DNA of 49,385 nt. Source: Acidithiobacillus_B sp049965315. GTDB lineage: Bacteria > Pseudomonadota > Gammaproteobacteria > Acidithiobacillales > Acidithiobacillaceae. The translations under genes and the position numbers were made by a program. Positions 1 to 8,330 of the stretch are shown here, in pieces. The notes under the pieces are model-generated. The model was not told where the DNA came from. It worked only from the letters and a program-made list of their open reading frames with translations, and did no database searches. The DNA lies in the NCBI RefSeq assembly GCF_049965315.1, contig NZ_JBMFWL010000011.1, forward strand, positions 1 through 49,385, read 5' to 3'. Positions within the stretch are counted from its first letter, which is position 1; each line of letters opens with the position of its first letter.

Positions 1-135
1 CCCGGATCAAGCGTCATGCACGGCAATGGATCCTCGCCTTCCCGGCCAATACCGTCGCCTTTACCGCCTTCACCCGTCTCCATACGGCCTGGTCCACGCC
101 CTGAAGTGTTCCTGAGCACCAAACCCCGTCGAGAA

Positions 136-150
136 TGCCGTCAGACGGCA
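136..150. repeat. 15-bp perfect palindrome
   Basis: TGCCGTC and GACGGCA are exact inverted copies around one central A. The sequence could be an operator or the stem of a small hairpin, but no T-run follows and no intact neighbouring gene is identified, so its role is unknown. Confidence 0.35.
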
Positions 151-604
151 GGGATTCCTTCGCTCGCATGCTGAAAAAGTCGCCTCTCAACACCTGAAAA
201 TACCTCCAGCCACCTCGGTTTGCCGCCCTGACAGGGCCAACACGCAGCAATTCGCCATCTCCTGACCCACAAAAATCATCCCTGGCGCTGACCTCACAGG
301 AAGGTCACGGATTCAGGCGTAAAGCGCATCAATTTTCCATGGACCAGGCAGGCTGCCTCGGCCGTTACCGGAATGGGGCATGCGTACCCATTCATCCCTC
401 CCAGCCTGCCGGGCCACCCATGGCCCTGTTTGTCAAGCAGTTTAACGGTTAAATCCGCAAACGGATAGGTTCCGGTGAATGGCCGGCCGGTAAATCCGGG
501 AAGCACGCCATCCATGGGTGCCTCGGCCTGGCCAAAAGCGTCAGGCGTGCCGCGCATCGGCCAAACCCCGCTTCGCGACGTCCCCGGTTTGTCCCCATCC
601 AAGC

Positions 605-610
605 TATAAT
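605..610 (+). promoter_or_regulatory. Likely -10 box of the PEBP-like gene
   Basis: A consensus TATAAT sits 45 bases before the ATG at 656. No good -35 box is visible at the usual spacing. A purine-rich AGGGGG near 640 may be the ribosome binding site. Confidence 0.4.
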
Positions 611-655
611 CAAGATGATAAAACCTATCACGAAGTTCAGGGGGCCATACCCGAC

Positions 656-1228
656 ATGCGCAGAACTTGGTGGGGGACCATACTACTGCTGTTGAACGGC
701 ATCCTTGCCGGCCCGGCGTTGGCCGGCCCGCCCCCTGCACCTTCTGCCCAGGAGCCAACCATGCAGATCCATTCCAGTGCCTTTGCCAACAATGGCATCA
801 TTCCGCACCAGTACACCTGCGAGGGGACGGACCTTTCGCCACCCCTGCGCTGGGAGGGTCTCCCCGCCGGGACCCAAAGCCTGGCCCTCATCGTCGAAGA
901 CCCCGACGCTCCGGACCCTGCCGCCCCCCAGCGCATCTGGGTGCATTGGGTCCTGTACGACATCCCCGCAGGCATCCATGATCTCCCCGCCGGAGTGCGG
1001 AAGCTTCCGCCCGGCACCCGGGAAGGCATCAACGACTGGCAGCGCACCGGTTATGGCGGCCCCTGTCCGCCCATCGGTCGGCACCGCTATTTTTTCCGGC
1101 TCTATGCCCTGGACACGATCCTGCCCGACTTGCAGGATCCCGACAAGGACCGCCTCCAGGTGGCCATGCGCGGCCATATACTAGCCGAGGCCACCCTCCT
1201 GGGCCGCTATGCCAAGGGCGATCGCTAA
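656..1228 (+). CDS. YbhB/YbcL family (PEBP-like) exported protein
   Basis: This 190-residue protein belongs to the bacterial phosphatidylethanolamine-binding-protein-like family (YbhB/YbcL, annotated 'Raf kinase inhibitor-like'). Its bacterial role is not established. The start at 656 gives MRRTWWGTILLLLNG followed by small residues and AGPA, a good signal peptide; the longer frame from 518 has no such start. The family core follows: ALIVEDPDAPDP, then WVHWVLYDIP, then GYGGPCPP and HRYFFRLYALD, which line the anion-binding pocket. Length fits the family (about 160) plus a signal peptide. E. coli YbhB and YbcL differ in location; the leader suggests a periplasmic protein here. It stands alone, convergent with polX. 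Confidence 0.9.
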   Translation: MRRTWWGTILLLLNGILAGPALAGPPPAPSAQEPTMQIHSSAFANNGIIPHQYTCEGTDLSPPLRWEGLPAGTQSLALIVEDPDAPDPAAPQRIWVHWVLYDIPAGIHDLPAGVRKLPPGTREGINDWQRTGYGGPCPPIGRHRYFFRLYALDTILPDLQDPDKDRLQVAMRGHILAEATLLGRYAKGDR

Positions 1229-1334
1229 GTCGCGATGCCTTCTGGTTACCTCTTTTCTGCACGGCAAAGTAGCGTCACAACGGCCGCCCCGGCTTGGTTT
1301 ATGGAGAGCAGGCGGACGTTCCTGCCGTTCCCAT

Positions 1335-3062
1335 CTACCGCCTGGTCTGCGCCAGGAGAGTGCGCAGTTCGGGGAGGGAACGGGTGTTGAGCACATCCTT
1401 TTTCTCCAACCACCCGCGCCGCGCCTGCAAGACCCCCCAGCGCAGGTGATCGAAATCAAAGCGGCTATGGGCATCGGAGTTGACGGCCAGCAACACCCCC
1501 TCCTCCTTGGCCCCCTGCGCCTGGATGTCGGGCAGGTCCAGGCGTTGGGGCTGGGCGTTGACCTCCAGGAAGACGCCGCGCTCCCGAGCGTGGCGGATGA
1601 TGCGCGGCAGGTCCAGATCCATGGCCGGACGACTGCCAATGAGGCGGCCGCCGGGATGGGCGAGGAGCGTGAAGGCGGGGTGATCCATGGCCTTCAATAC
1701 CCGCGCCGTCTGGCGGGCGCGCGGCAGGTCGAAATGGGAATGCACCGCGCCGATGACGATGTCCAGGTCGCGCAACAGGGCATCGGGAAGATCCAGGCTG
1801 CCGTCCTCCAGGATGTCCACCTCGCAGCCCTTGAGCAGGGTGAAGCCCCGGAGCTTGCCGTTGAGAAGATCGATCTCGTCCATCTGCCGGCGCAGGCGCA
1901 GGGGATCGAGGCCGTTGGCCACCCGCAGGGCGCGGGAATGGTCGGTGATGGCCAGGTATTCCCAGCCCCGGGCCTGGGCGGCCGCGGCCAGGTCCTCCAG
2001 GCGGTCATGACCATCGCTGGCCGCACTATGGCAGTGCAGATCGCCGCGCAGATCCCCTTCCTGCACGAGATGGGGCAGCTTGCCCAGCGCCGCCGCTTCG
2101 ATCTCCCCGCGGTTTTCCCGCAGCTCGGGCTCGATATAGGGCAAACCCACCGCCGCGTACACCGCTGTCTCCGTTTCGCCGGCGACCCGCTCCTTGCCCC
2201 GGAAGATGCCGTATTCGTTGACCTTGAGCCCCAGCCCCTGGGCGCGGCGGCGGATGGCGATATTATGACTCTTGGAACCGGTGAAATAATGCAGGGCAGC
2301 GCCGAAGGATTCCGCCGCCACCACTCGCAGATCCACCTGCAGATGGGAACGCAGGACGACCGTGGCGCGGGTGGGGCCCTGGGCGAAGATTTCCGCCACG
2401 TCCTCGTGATGCACGAAGCGCTCCATCACCGGGCTGTCGAGCCGGGCCGTGACCACCAGATCGAGATCCCCCACCGTCTCCTGCCCACGGCGAAAGCTGC
2501 CGGCCACCACCGCCTCCTGCACACCGGGAACGCTCCGCAACAGACGCAGCAAATCCTCAGCCACCGGGGCGGCCTGGGCGATGGAGACACGCGGGATCCG
2601 GGAAAGGTGGGCGGTGAGGAGCTCCAGGATGCGCAACTCGGTCTTCTCGCCAAATCCCGGGAGCATGCGGATCCTGCCCGCCCGGGCGGCCGCGGCCAGG
2701 TCCTCCAGGCTCTCCACCTGCAAGGCCTGCCACAAAGCCTTCACCCGCTTCGGCCCCAGGCCCGGCACCTGCAGCAGTTCCGTCAGGGCTGGCGGCTCCT
2801 GCTTTTCCAGTTGCTCCAGAAAGCGGCAATGGCCGGTCTCCAGGATCTCCACGATCTTTTTGGAGAGATCCTCGCCAATGCCCGGCAAATCCCGGAGGTC
2901 CTCACCCCGTTCCACCATTTCCCCAAGATCCCGGCTGAGGCCCTGAATCAGCCGCGCCGCATTGCGATAGGCCCGCACCCGGAAGGGGTTGGCATTCTCG
3001 ATCTCCAGCAGATCGGCAATCTTGCTGAAAACCGCGGCAACTTCGGCATTATGCTTGGGCAT
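1335..3062 (-). CDS. polX: DNA polymerase/3'-5' exonuclease PolX
   Basis: This is a 575-residue family X DNA polymerase with a C-terminal PHP domain, the usual bacterial PolX layout, acting in gap filling during base-excision repair. Helix-hairpin-helix segments occupy about the first 150 residues (LPGIGEDLSKK, VPGLGPKRVKAL). The palm carries GSFRRG at 188 and metal-binding aspartates D199, D201 and D244, so polymerase activity looks intact. The PHP domain begins near 341 with DLHCHSAASDG and later shows further metal-binding histidines. The start at 3062 (MPKHNAEVAA) is preceded by GGTGGAG and leaves a 137-base divergent gap to the MEMO1-like gene. A longer frame reaches 3332 but overlaps that gene. 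Confidence 0.95.
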   Translation of the reverse strand: MPKHNAEVAAVFSKIADLLEIENANPFRVRAYRNAARLIQGLSRDLGEMVERGEDLRDLPGIGEDLSKKIVEILETGHCRFLEQLEKQEPPALTELLQVPGLGPKRVKALWQALQVESLEDLAAAARAGRIRMLPGFGEKTELRILELLTAHLSRIPRVSIAQAAPVAEDLLRLLRSVPGVQEAVVAGSFRRGQETVGDLDLVVTARLDSPVMERFVHHEDVAEIFAQGPTRATVVLRSHLQVDLRVVAAESFGAALHYFTGSKSHNIAIRRRAQGLGLKVNEYGIFRGKERVAGETETAVYAAVGLPYIEPELRENRGEIEAAALGKLPHLVQEGDLRGDLHCHSAASDGHDRLEDLAAAAQARGWEYLAITDHSRALRVANGLDPLRLRRQMDEIDLLNGKLRGFTLLKGCEVDILEDGSLDLPDALLRDLDIVIGAVHSHFDLPRARQTARVLKAMDHPAFTLLAHPGGRLIGSRPAMDLDLPRIIRHARERGVFLEVNAQPQRLDLPDIQAQGAKEEGVLLAVNSDAHSRFDFDHLRWGVLQARRGWLEKKDVLNTRSLPELRTLLAQTRR

Positions 3063-3096
3063 ATCAGCTCCACCTTCGGGTAAAAACCTGCCTCCG

Positions 3097-3126
3097 CCTA
3101 AACCCTGCCTGGTTAGGACTATTTTT
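3097..3126 (+). terminator. Hairpin with T-run in the polX/MEMO1 divergent gap
   Basis: CCTAAACC and GGTTAGG form a seven-pair stem with one bulged A. ACTATTTTTATC follows on the plus strand. It resembles a weak rho-independent terminator that could block antisense transcripts, or it may simply fold in the polX leader on the other strand. Confidence 0.25.
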
Positions 3127-3145
3127 ATCTTAACGCGCTCTGCCC

Positions 3146-3174
3146 TTGAAAAATACTCATCGCATCCTGATATA
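3146..3174 (+). promoter_or_regulatory. Candidate sigma-70 promoter of the AmmeMemoRadiSam operon
   Basis: TTGAAA at 3146-3151 and GATATA at 3169-3174 are separated by 17 bases. The start codon at 3200 follows a good ribosome binding site, GGGAGGAA, so the leader would be about 20 bases. Confidence 0.45.
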
Positions 3175-3199
3175 GGCATTAACCAGGGAGGAACCGGCC

Positions 3200-4024
3200 A
3201 TGACCCGTATGCGACCAGCCGCCGTGGCGGGTGCTTTTTACCCCGCTCAGGCGACGATTCTGAACAAAGACTTGCAACATTATCTCCACGAGGCGGGCGC
3301 CCGCCTGCCCAGCGGCCAGGAGGGGTCACCATGGCCCAAGGCGCTCATCGTACCCCACGCCGGTTATGTCTACTCCGGGCCCATAGCGGCCAGCGCCTAT
3401 AGCTTGCTGGCTCCGGGCCGGGGAAAAATCCAGCGGGTCGTCATTCTCGGTCCAGCCCATCGCGTGCCCTTTCGGGGCATCGCCCTGCCTGGCGCGGACG
3501 CCTTCCAGACCCCCCTCGGGACGTTGCCCGTGGATCGCGCCGGGGTCGCCGCCATTGCGCACCTGCCCCAGGTCCTGGAATTGCCCATCGCCCATGCGCA
3601 GGAACACGCCCTGGAAGTGCAACTGCCTTTCCTGCAAGAGGTCCTGGGGCAGGTGTCCATCCTGCCTCTGGTGGTGGGGGAGGCGAGCCCCAGGGAAGTG
3701 GCAGAAGTGCTTGATGTCCTATGGGGTGGGCCGGAAACCGTCATCCTGATCAGTTCGGACCTTTCCCATTACCACCCCTATGCCGAGGCGCGCAACATCG
3801 ACAGCGCCACGGTCCAGCAGATCCTGCGCCTCGACAGCACGCCCATCCATCATGAGCAGGCCTGTGGTGCCACACCCATCAATGGCCTCTTGCAGGCTGC
3901 CCATCGTCATCACTTGCAGCCGCGCTTGCTCGATCTGCGCAATTCCGGCGATACCGCCGGGAGTCGGGACGCAGTGGTCGGCTACGCGGCCTTTGCCTTC
4001 TTTGCGGAGCCCACAACGCCATGA
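3200..4024 (+). CDS. amrB: MEMO1-family protein, AmmeMemoRadiSam system protein B
   Basis: This 274-residue protein is the bacterial counterpart of human MEMO1, whose fold resembles class III extradiol dioxygenases (LigB type). The metal-site residues known from MEMO1 are all visible: H53 in VPHAGYVYSG, H87 in ILGPAHRV and C222 in QACGATPINGLL. AVAGAFYPA near the N terminus and LISSDLSHYHPY are family signatures. GGGAGGAA precedes the ATG. It heads a three-gene operon with AMMECR1-like and radical SAM genes; the stop overlaps the next start (ATGA). Human MEMO1 is linked to redox and metal handling, but the bacterial substrate is unknown. The family call is firm; the function is not. Confidence 0.93.
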   Translation: MTRMRPAAVAGAFYPAQATILNKDLQHYLHEAGARLPSGQEGSPWPKALIVPHAGYVYSGPIAASAYSLLAPGRGKIQRVVILGPAHRVPFRGIALPGADAFQTPLGTLPVDRAGVAAIAHLPQVLELPIAHAQEHALEVQLPFLQEVLGQVSILPLVVGEASPREVAEVLDVLWGGPETVILISSDLSHYHPYAEARNIDSATVQQILRLDSTPIHHEQACGATPINGLLQAAHRHHLQPRLLDLRNSGDTAGSRDAVVGYAAFAFFAEPTTP

Positions 4025-4635
4025 GCGACATGCAGCAAACATCTCAAGAACACCGTTCTGGTCAGCTTCCGGAGAATGCCGGCCCGGTTTTGCTGGAACT
4101 GGCCCGCACGTCCATCGCCGCGGCCCTGGGCCAGACAACGGCGCCCGTCCCCGTCGCCAACTGGCTGCGCGAGCCGGCGGCGAGCTTTGTCACCCTCAAC
4201 CAGCGGGGCGCCCTGCGCGGCTGCATCGGCAGCCTCATCGCCCATCGTCCCCTCGGCGAAGACATCCGCGCCAACGCCCTGGCGGCGGCCTTTCATGACC
4301 CCCGCTTTCCGCCCGTGAGCACGACAGAGTGGCTTAGCGTGCAAGTGGAAGTGTCGGTCCTGTCTCCGCTGGAACGGCTGACCGTCCGCAACGAAGTCGA
4401 CCTGATCGCCCAGATTCAGCCGGGCAGGCATGGCCTCCTCCTGCGTTACGGGGCCTATCAGGGCACCTTCCTTCCCCAGGTTTGGGAAGAGTTGCCGGAG
4501 CCCAAACAATTCCTGAGCCAACTCAAGCGCAAGGCCGGGCTCCCGCCCGATTTCTGGTCGCTGGAGCTGGAAGTCTATCGCTACCATGTCGAAAAATGGC
4601 GCGAGCCCCAGGCTCCCGCCGGGAAGGCAACATGA
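4021..4635 (+). CDS. amrA: AMMECR1-domain protein, AmmeMemoRadiSam system protein A
   Basis: This 204-residue protein carries the AMMECR1 domain, named after a human gene deleted in a syndrome with Alport features. The diagnostic LRGCIGSL motif lies about residue 61, preceded by ASFVTLNQRGA, and LLLRYGAYQGTFLPQVWEEL is the conserved C-terminal region. There is no signal peptide or membrane segment, so it is cytoplasmic. Its ATG overlaps the end of the MEMO1-like gene by four bases and its TGA overlaps the next ATG, so the three proteins are translationally coupled and probably act together. The biochemical role of the domain is unknown. Confidence 0.93.
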   Translation: MSDMQQTSQEHRSGQLPENAGPVLLELARTSIAAALGQTTAPVPVANWLREPAASFVTLNQRGALRGCIGSLIAHRPLGEDIRANALAAAFHDPRFPPVSTTEWLSVQVEVSVLSPLERLTVRNEVDLIAQIQPGRHGLLLRYGAYQGTFLPQVWEELPEPKQFLSQLKRKAGLPPDFWSLELEVYRYHVEKWREPQAPAGKAT

Positions 4636-5729
4636 ATACCGAAAACGCCGAACATCCCGAAGGGCGGCACCCCGCCCGCTACTGGCATCGGCTGGAGGAC
4701 GGGCGTATCCAGTGCGACCTCTGCCCCCGCGACTGCCGGCTCAATGACGGTCAGCGCGGTGCCTGCTTCGTGCGTCAGCGGGTGGGCGACGAGATGGTGC
4801 TCACCACCTATGGACGATCCTCCGGCTTTTGTGTGGATCCCATCGAAAAAAAGCCCCTGAACCACTTTTATCCGGGCAGCAGCGTCCTGTCCTTTGGTAC
4901 CGCAGGCTGCAATCTCGCCTGCAAGTTTTGCCAGAACTGGGACATTTCCAAATCCCGGGAGATGGACCGACTGCAGGACCAGGCCAGCCCCGCGGCCATT
5001 GCGCAGACAGCCCTGGACCTGGGCTGCAAAAGCGTCGCCTTCACCTACAACGACCCCATCATCTTTGCCGAATACGCCATGGACACCGCCGATGCCTGCC
5101 ACGCCCAAGGCATTCAGACGGTGGCGGTGACGGCGGGCTATGTGCATGCCGAGGCCCGGCGGGATTTCTTTGCCAAGATGGACGCCGCCAATGTCGATCT
5201 CAAGGCCTTTACCGACGAATTCTATTACCGGCTGACGGGCGCCCATCTCGCGCCGGTGCTGGAAACCCTGGAATATATCGTCCGGGAGACCTCCACCTGG
5301 CTGGAGATCACCACCTTGCTCATTCCCGGCCATAACGACTCGGAGGACGAAATCCGCGCCGAATGCGCATGGATCATGGAGCATTTGGGCCCCGACGTGC
5401 CGCTGCATTTCTCCGCATTCCACCCGGACTACCGGATGCCCGATGTGCCGCCCACTCCTGCCGCCACCCTGACCCGGGCACGGCAGATCGCCCTGGAGGC
5501 GGGGCTCCATTATGTCTACACCGGCAACGTCCATGACGCCGCGGGGGATACCACCTACTGTCCGGGCTGCGGCGCGCCATTGATCACCCGGGACTGGTAC
5601 GAGATCCTCAGCTACCATCTCACCCCCGATGGTCATTGCCCCCATTGTCAGCATCCCATCGCCGGACGCTTCGAGAGCCGGGTCGGCCGCTTCGGGCGCC
5701 GCCGCATCCCCTTGCGCATGGGCGGCTGA
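4632..5729 (+). CDS. amrS: AmmeMemoRadiSam system radical SAM enzyme
   Basis: This 365-residue radical SAM protein resembles pyruvate formate-lyase activating enzymes. The cluster ligands are C93, C97 and C100 in CNLACKFC. An N-terminal cysteine set (C28, C31, C35, C45: CDLCPRDC and GACFVRQ) and a C-terminal pair of CPxC motifs (CPGCG, CPHC) suggest an extra iron-sulfur cluster or zinc ribbon. The ATG at 4632 overlaps the previous stop (ATGA); the frame is open further upstream but that would overlap the AMMECR1-like gene. It would make a 5'-deoxyadenosyl radical and probably modify a protein or small molecule together with its two partners. The substrate is not known. Confidence 0.93.
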   Translation: MNTENAEHPEGRHPARYWHRLEDGRIQCDLCPRDCRLNDGQRGACFVRQRVGDEMVLTTYGRSSGFCVDPIEKKPLNHFYPGSSVLSFGTAGCNLACKFCQNWDISKSREMDRLQDQASPAAIAQTALDLGCKSVAFTYNDPIIFAEYAMDTADACHAQGIQTVAVTAGYVHAEARRDFFAKMDAANVDLKAFTDEFYYRLTGAHLAPVLETLEYIVRETSTWLEITTLLIPGHNDSEDEIRAECAWIMEHLGPDVPLHFSAFHPDYRMPDVPPTPAATLTRARQIALEAGLHYVYTGNVHDAAGDTTYCPGCGAPLITRDWYEILSYHLTPDGHCPHCQHPIAGRFESRVGRFGRRRIPLRMGG

Positions 5730-5771
5730 TGCCAACTGCCGATCCGGGAGAACGGTTGCCGTGTCATCTCC

Positions 5772-6638
5772 TCAGGGAAAGGTGACTCCCGCCCGCTGCC
5801 AGATGGGCAGCACCCCATCGGGCAGCGGCAACAGGCGGCCAATGGCCGCATGACCCATGTCGGGCCCATGAAAATCCGATCCCAGGGAGCCCGCCATCTC
5901 CAGCTCTTTGGCCAGCCGCCCCAAGTGCTCACGATCCCCTGCCGCCTGACTGCCCGAAGAGACCTCCAGTCCCGCTCCGCCCTCTGCCCGGAACTCCGTC
6001 AGCAAGGCCCGCAACTGCGTCCCGCTCAACTTGTACCGTCCGGGGTGGGCCAGCACCGCCACCCCCCCGGCATGGCGTATCCACGCCACCGCCTCGGGCA
6101 TGGGGATCCAGTCGCTGGGCACATAGGCCGGGCAGCCGCGGCCCAGGTAACGGGCAAAAGCCTCGGCCGGGTCGCCGCAATGGCCCTGCCGCACCAGCCA
6201 GCGCGCAAAGTGGGTGCGTCCCACCATGGGGCTGCCGGCCATGTTCCGCGCCCCCGCGGCCGCATCGGCAATGCCCTGCCCCGCCAGCAATCGGCTTATC
6301 TCCTCCGCGCGCCAGTCGCGAAAGGCCATCACCCGCGCCAGCCCCGCCTGCAGGACCTGATCATCCGGATCGATGAACAGACCGACGATATGAATGCCCT
6401 GGTCATGCCAAACGCTGGAGATCTCCACGCCCCTGATCAGGGTCATCTCCAGCGCAGTAGCAGCGCGTTCCGCCTCGGCCAACCCCCCGGTATTGTCATG
6501 ATCCGTCAAGGCCATCACCCGCACCCCCGCCCCATGGGCGCGGCTCACCAGCGCCGTCGGCGTAAGGGTGCCATCGGAGGCCAGGGAATGCATGTGGAGA
6601 TCAATGGGAGAAAAGGCGAGCTGCGCTGAAGAAGCCAT
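5772..6638 (-). CDS. PHP domain phosphoesterase, YciV/RNase AM type
   Basis: This 288-residue PHP-domain protein resembles E. coli YciV (RNase AM), which removes nucleotides from 5' ends of RNA and cleaves 3',5'-bisphosphonucleotides. Metal-binding signatures are DLHMHSLASDGTLTP at the N terminus, ALTDHDNTGGL about 30 residues on, GVEIS, and LAHPGRY with SDFHGPDMGH near the C terminus. I place the start at 6638 (MASSAQLAFSPIDL) because the family starts just before DLHMHS; the frame reaches 6716 but that part is atypical. It converges with the radical SAM gene and diverges from the unknown gene at 6750. Confidence 0.88.
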   Translation of the reverse strand: MASSAQLAFSPIDLHMHSLASDGTLTPTALVSRAHGAGVRVMALTDHDNTGGLAEAERAATALEMTLIRGVEISSVWHDQGIHIVGLFIDPDDQVLQAGLARVMAFRDWRAEEISRLLAGQGIADAAAGARNMAGSPMVGRTHFARWLVRQGHCGDPAEAFARYLGRGCPAYVPSDWIPMPEAVAWIRHAGGVAVLAHPGRYKLSGTQLRALLTEFRAEGGAGLEVSSGSQAAGDREHLGRLAKELEMAGSLGSDFHGPDMGHAAIGRLLPLPDGVLPIWQRAGVTFP

Positions 6639-6749
6639 GACGGAATCCTGAAAAACAGCAAAAAGAGGGTTACGCCGCAGAGCGGCGAAGGAAAGTCCTG
6701 TGCTACCATACCGCATTGATCATGAATTGGCATTTTTTAGGAGAATCTC

Positions 6750-7475
6750 GTGCCCCTAGACATGGACATCCGCAACGCCCAGGCGCGCTTCGAGCAGTAC
6801 GCCAAGCCCATTCTGGGCGCCTTCGCCAGCGCCGCCATTCCCACGGGGGAGCAGATCACCCCGCCCATGCTGGTGGATGCCCTGCGCCAGCTCTTCGCCC
6901 TGCTCGGCACCGACGTGTCCACCTGGGACCCTTCCTTGCCGCCCGACGAACCCGAGCGCGTTGGCGACATCGCCATCGGCCTGCTCATGGATCTCGCCAC
7001 CTGGGCGGAGCGCCTCCAGGAACGCCAGGCCAAGGCCGCCATGGAACTCGTTGCCGTCAGTATCGCCGCCTGGGTCATCTCCCAACACGGGCAGATCCTC
7101 ACCCTTGAACCCATCGTCAACGGCTTGGCCGCCCTGGCCAACACCCGAAGCGAAGCGGCTGCGCTTTACCCCCTGGCCATCCTCATGGGGCAGGTGGCCG
7201 ATGCGGCCACGGCGCAGTTCGCGGCGGATCTCGACAGCGTCGATCCCCACCGCCCCTGGCGCATTTTGCTCATCAACTGGGGCATCACGGCCACCCGCGC
7301 CCATAGCCCCCAGGAAATGACCAGGGCCTTCCAGGCCATTCGCCATCACCTTCCCGCCGACGCCCGCGCCTTCTTTGCCGAAGGCCGCCAGCAGGTGGAA
7401 CAGGGCGACTTCCCCGACGCCGTGCGCGCCGTCATGATCCAGGCCGCCGATGCCATCGAGCACAGCCTGCACTAA
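6750..7475 (+). CDS. Protein of unknown function (241 residues)
   Basis: I do not recognise this protein. It starts with GTG at 6750 after a strong TTTTTAGGAGA site. It is 241 residues, mostly helical by composition, acidic, alanine-rich, without signal peptide or convincing membrane span. It contains no cysteine and no obvious catalytic motif. The N-terminal part (RFEQYAKPILGAFASAAIP) and C-terminal part (DARAFFAEGRQQVEQGDFP) look like packed helices, as in a scaffold or helical-repeat protein. It sits alone between a divergent PHP gene and the exonuclease, so context gives little help. Coding is supported by the ribosome binding site and base use. Confidence 0.75.
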   Translation: MPLDMDIRNAQARFEQYAKPILGAFASAAIPTGEQITPPMLVDALRQLFALLGTDVSTWDPSLPPDEPERVGDIAIGLLMDLATWAERLQERQAKAAMELVAVSIAAWVISQHGQILTLEPIVNGLAALANTRSEAAALYPLAILMGQVADAATAQFAADLDSVDPHRPWRILLINWGITATRAHSPQEMTRAFQAIRHHLPADARAFFAEGRQQVEQGDFPDAVRAVMIQAADAIEHSLH

Positions 7476-7534
7476 CAGCAGCCGTCGGCTGCACTTTTTA
7501 TGGTCTTACTCCGGGAGAATGAAGGACATCCGCC

Positions 7535-8230
7535 ATGGCAATCTATATTTTCGATACAGAAACCACCGGCCTCAAAGAGCCCGAGGTAATTGAGGCGGCC
7601 TGGTTGCGGGTTGATCCGTCACCCTCCCAGGCCAAAACCGCCGATATCGTGGTGCAACGCTACCGTCCGGCCAAGCCCGTTGAGTTTGCCGCCATGGCCG
7701 TTCATCACATCCTGGATGAAGACCTGAGCGAATGCCAGCCCTCGTCCTCCTTTTGCCTGCCGAACGACGTCGCCTGCATCATTGGTCACAACATCGACTT
7801 CGACTGGGGCGTGGCCGGCAAGCCGGATATCCGGCGCATCGATACGGATGCCATCAGCCGGGTCCTGTGGCCGGAAATGACCTCCTACAAACTGACCGCC
7901 TTGCTCTACGCCCTGACCCCAACGGAGAAACGCCCCGCCTTCCGCGACCGCATGCGCAACGCCCACAATGCCGGCGTGGACGTATGGGCCAACTGGAAGT
8001 TGCTTTTGCACATTTTCAACAAACGCAAGGACTTGCAGAACTGGGACAAATTATGGGCTTTTTCGGAGGAGTGCCGGGTGCCCAGAGTGATGCCTTTTGG
8101 GCGGCATAAAGGGGTTCCGTTTTCGGAAATTCCCGACAGGGACCTCCGCTTCATCCTGGGTTACGATGATCTGGACGACTATTTGCGCCTCGCCATCGAA
8201 ACGGCATTGGGGAAAAACGGGCCCAAGTAA
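7535..8230 (+). CDS. DEDDh 3'-5' exonuclease with C-terminal DUF3820-like domain
   Basis: This 231-residue protein has an exonuclease fold like the DnaQ/exodeoxyribonuclease X group. FDTETTGL at the N terminus supplies D7 and E9, HNIDFDWGVAG is the second motif, and AHNAGVDVW supplies the histidine and last aspartate of a DEDDh site. The C-terminal 50 residues (VMPFGRHKGVPFSEIPDRDL) match the small DUF3820 domain often found with such exonucleases. It should degrade single strands or ends from 3' in repair. The start ATG follows GGGAGAATGAAGG. It converges with kdpC, about 100 bases apart. Confidence 0.87.
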   Translation: MAIYIFDTETTGLKEPEVIEAAWLRVDPSPSQAKTADIVVQRYRPAKPVEFAAMAVHHILDEDLSECQPSSSFCLPNDVACIIGHNIDFDWGVAGKPDIRRIDTDAISRVLWPEMTSYKLTALLYALTPTEKRPAFRDRMRNAHNAGVDVWANWKLLLHIFNKRKDLQNWDKLWAFSEECRVPRVMPFGRHKGVPFSEIPDRDLRFILGYDDLDDYLRLAIETALGKNGPK

Positions 8231-8330
8231 ACATCTTCGGGTCCCTGGCGGCGAGTCATCGGCAAGCCAGGCCGGCTGTTGGCGGGTGCTTTTTGCTCCG
8301 AATCGGGATCCATGGCAATCCCTGCCCGGC

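Larger units (their letters stand above)
1..655. other. Stretch without a convincing intact gene
   Basis: No ORF here has both coding character and a start signal. The plus frame open from base 3 stops at 102-104 after 33 codons and could be the tail of a gene beginning before the window, but nothing identifies it. A 15-bp perfect palindrome lies at 136-150. On the minus strand about 294-590 reads protein-like, with a stretch GFTGRPFTGTYPFADL, but has no start of its own and may be a gene remnant. The last 60 bases hold the likely promoter of the gene at 656. Confidence 0.5.

Noticed and set aside
136..150. Resemblance of the palindrome to the Neisseria DNA uptake sequence
   Set aside because: The uptake sequence is GCCGTCTGAA; here the centre reads GTCAGAC, so it is not an exact copy, and only one site was noticed.
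1209..3083. Long plus-strand ORF of 624 codons opposite polX
   Set aside because: It lies exactly antisense to polX, whose domains and catalytic residues are clear. High GC leaves the opposite frame open; the product is a His/Gln/Gly-rich sequence typical of shadows.
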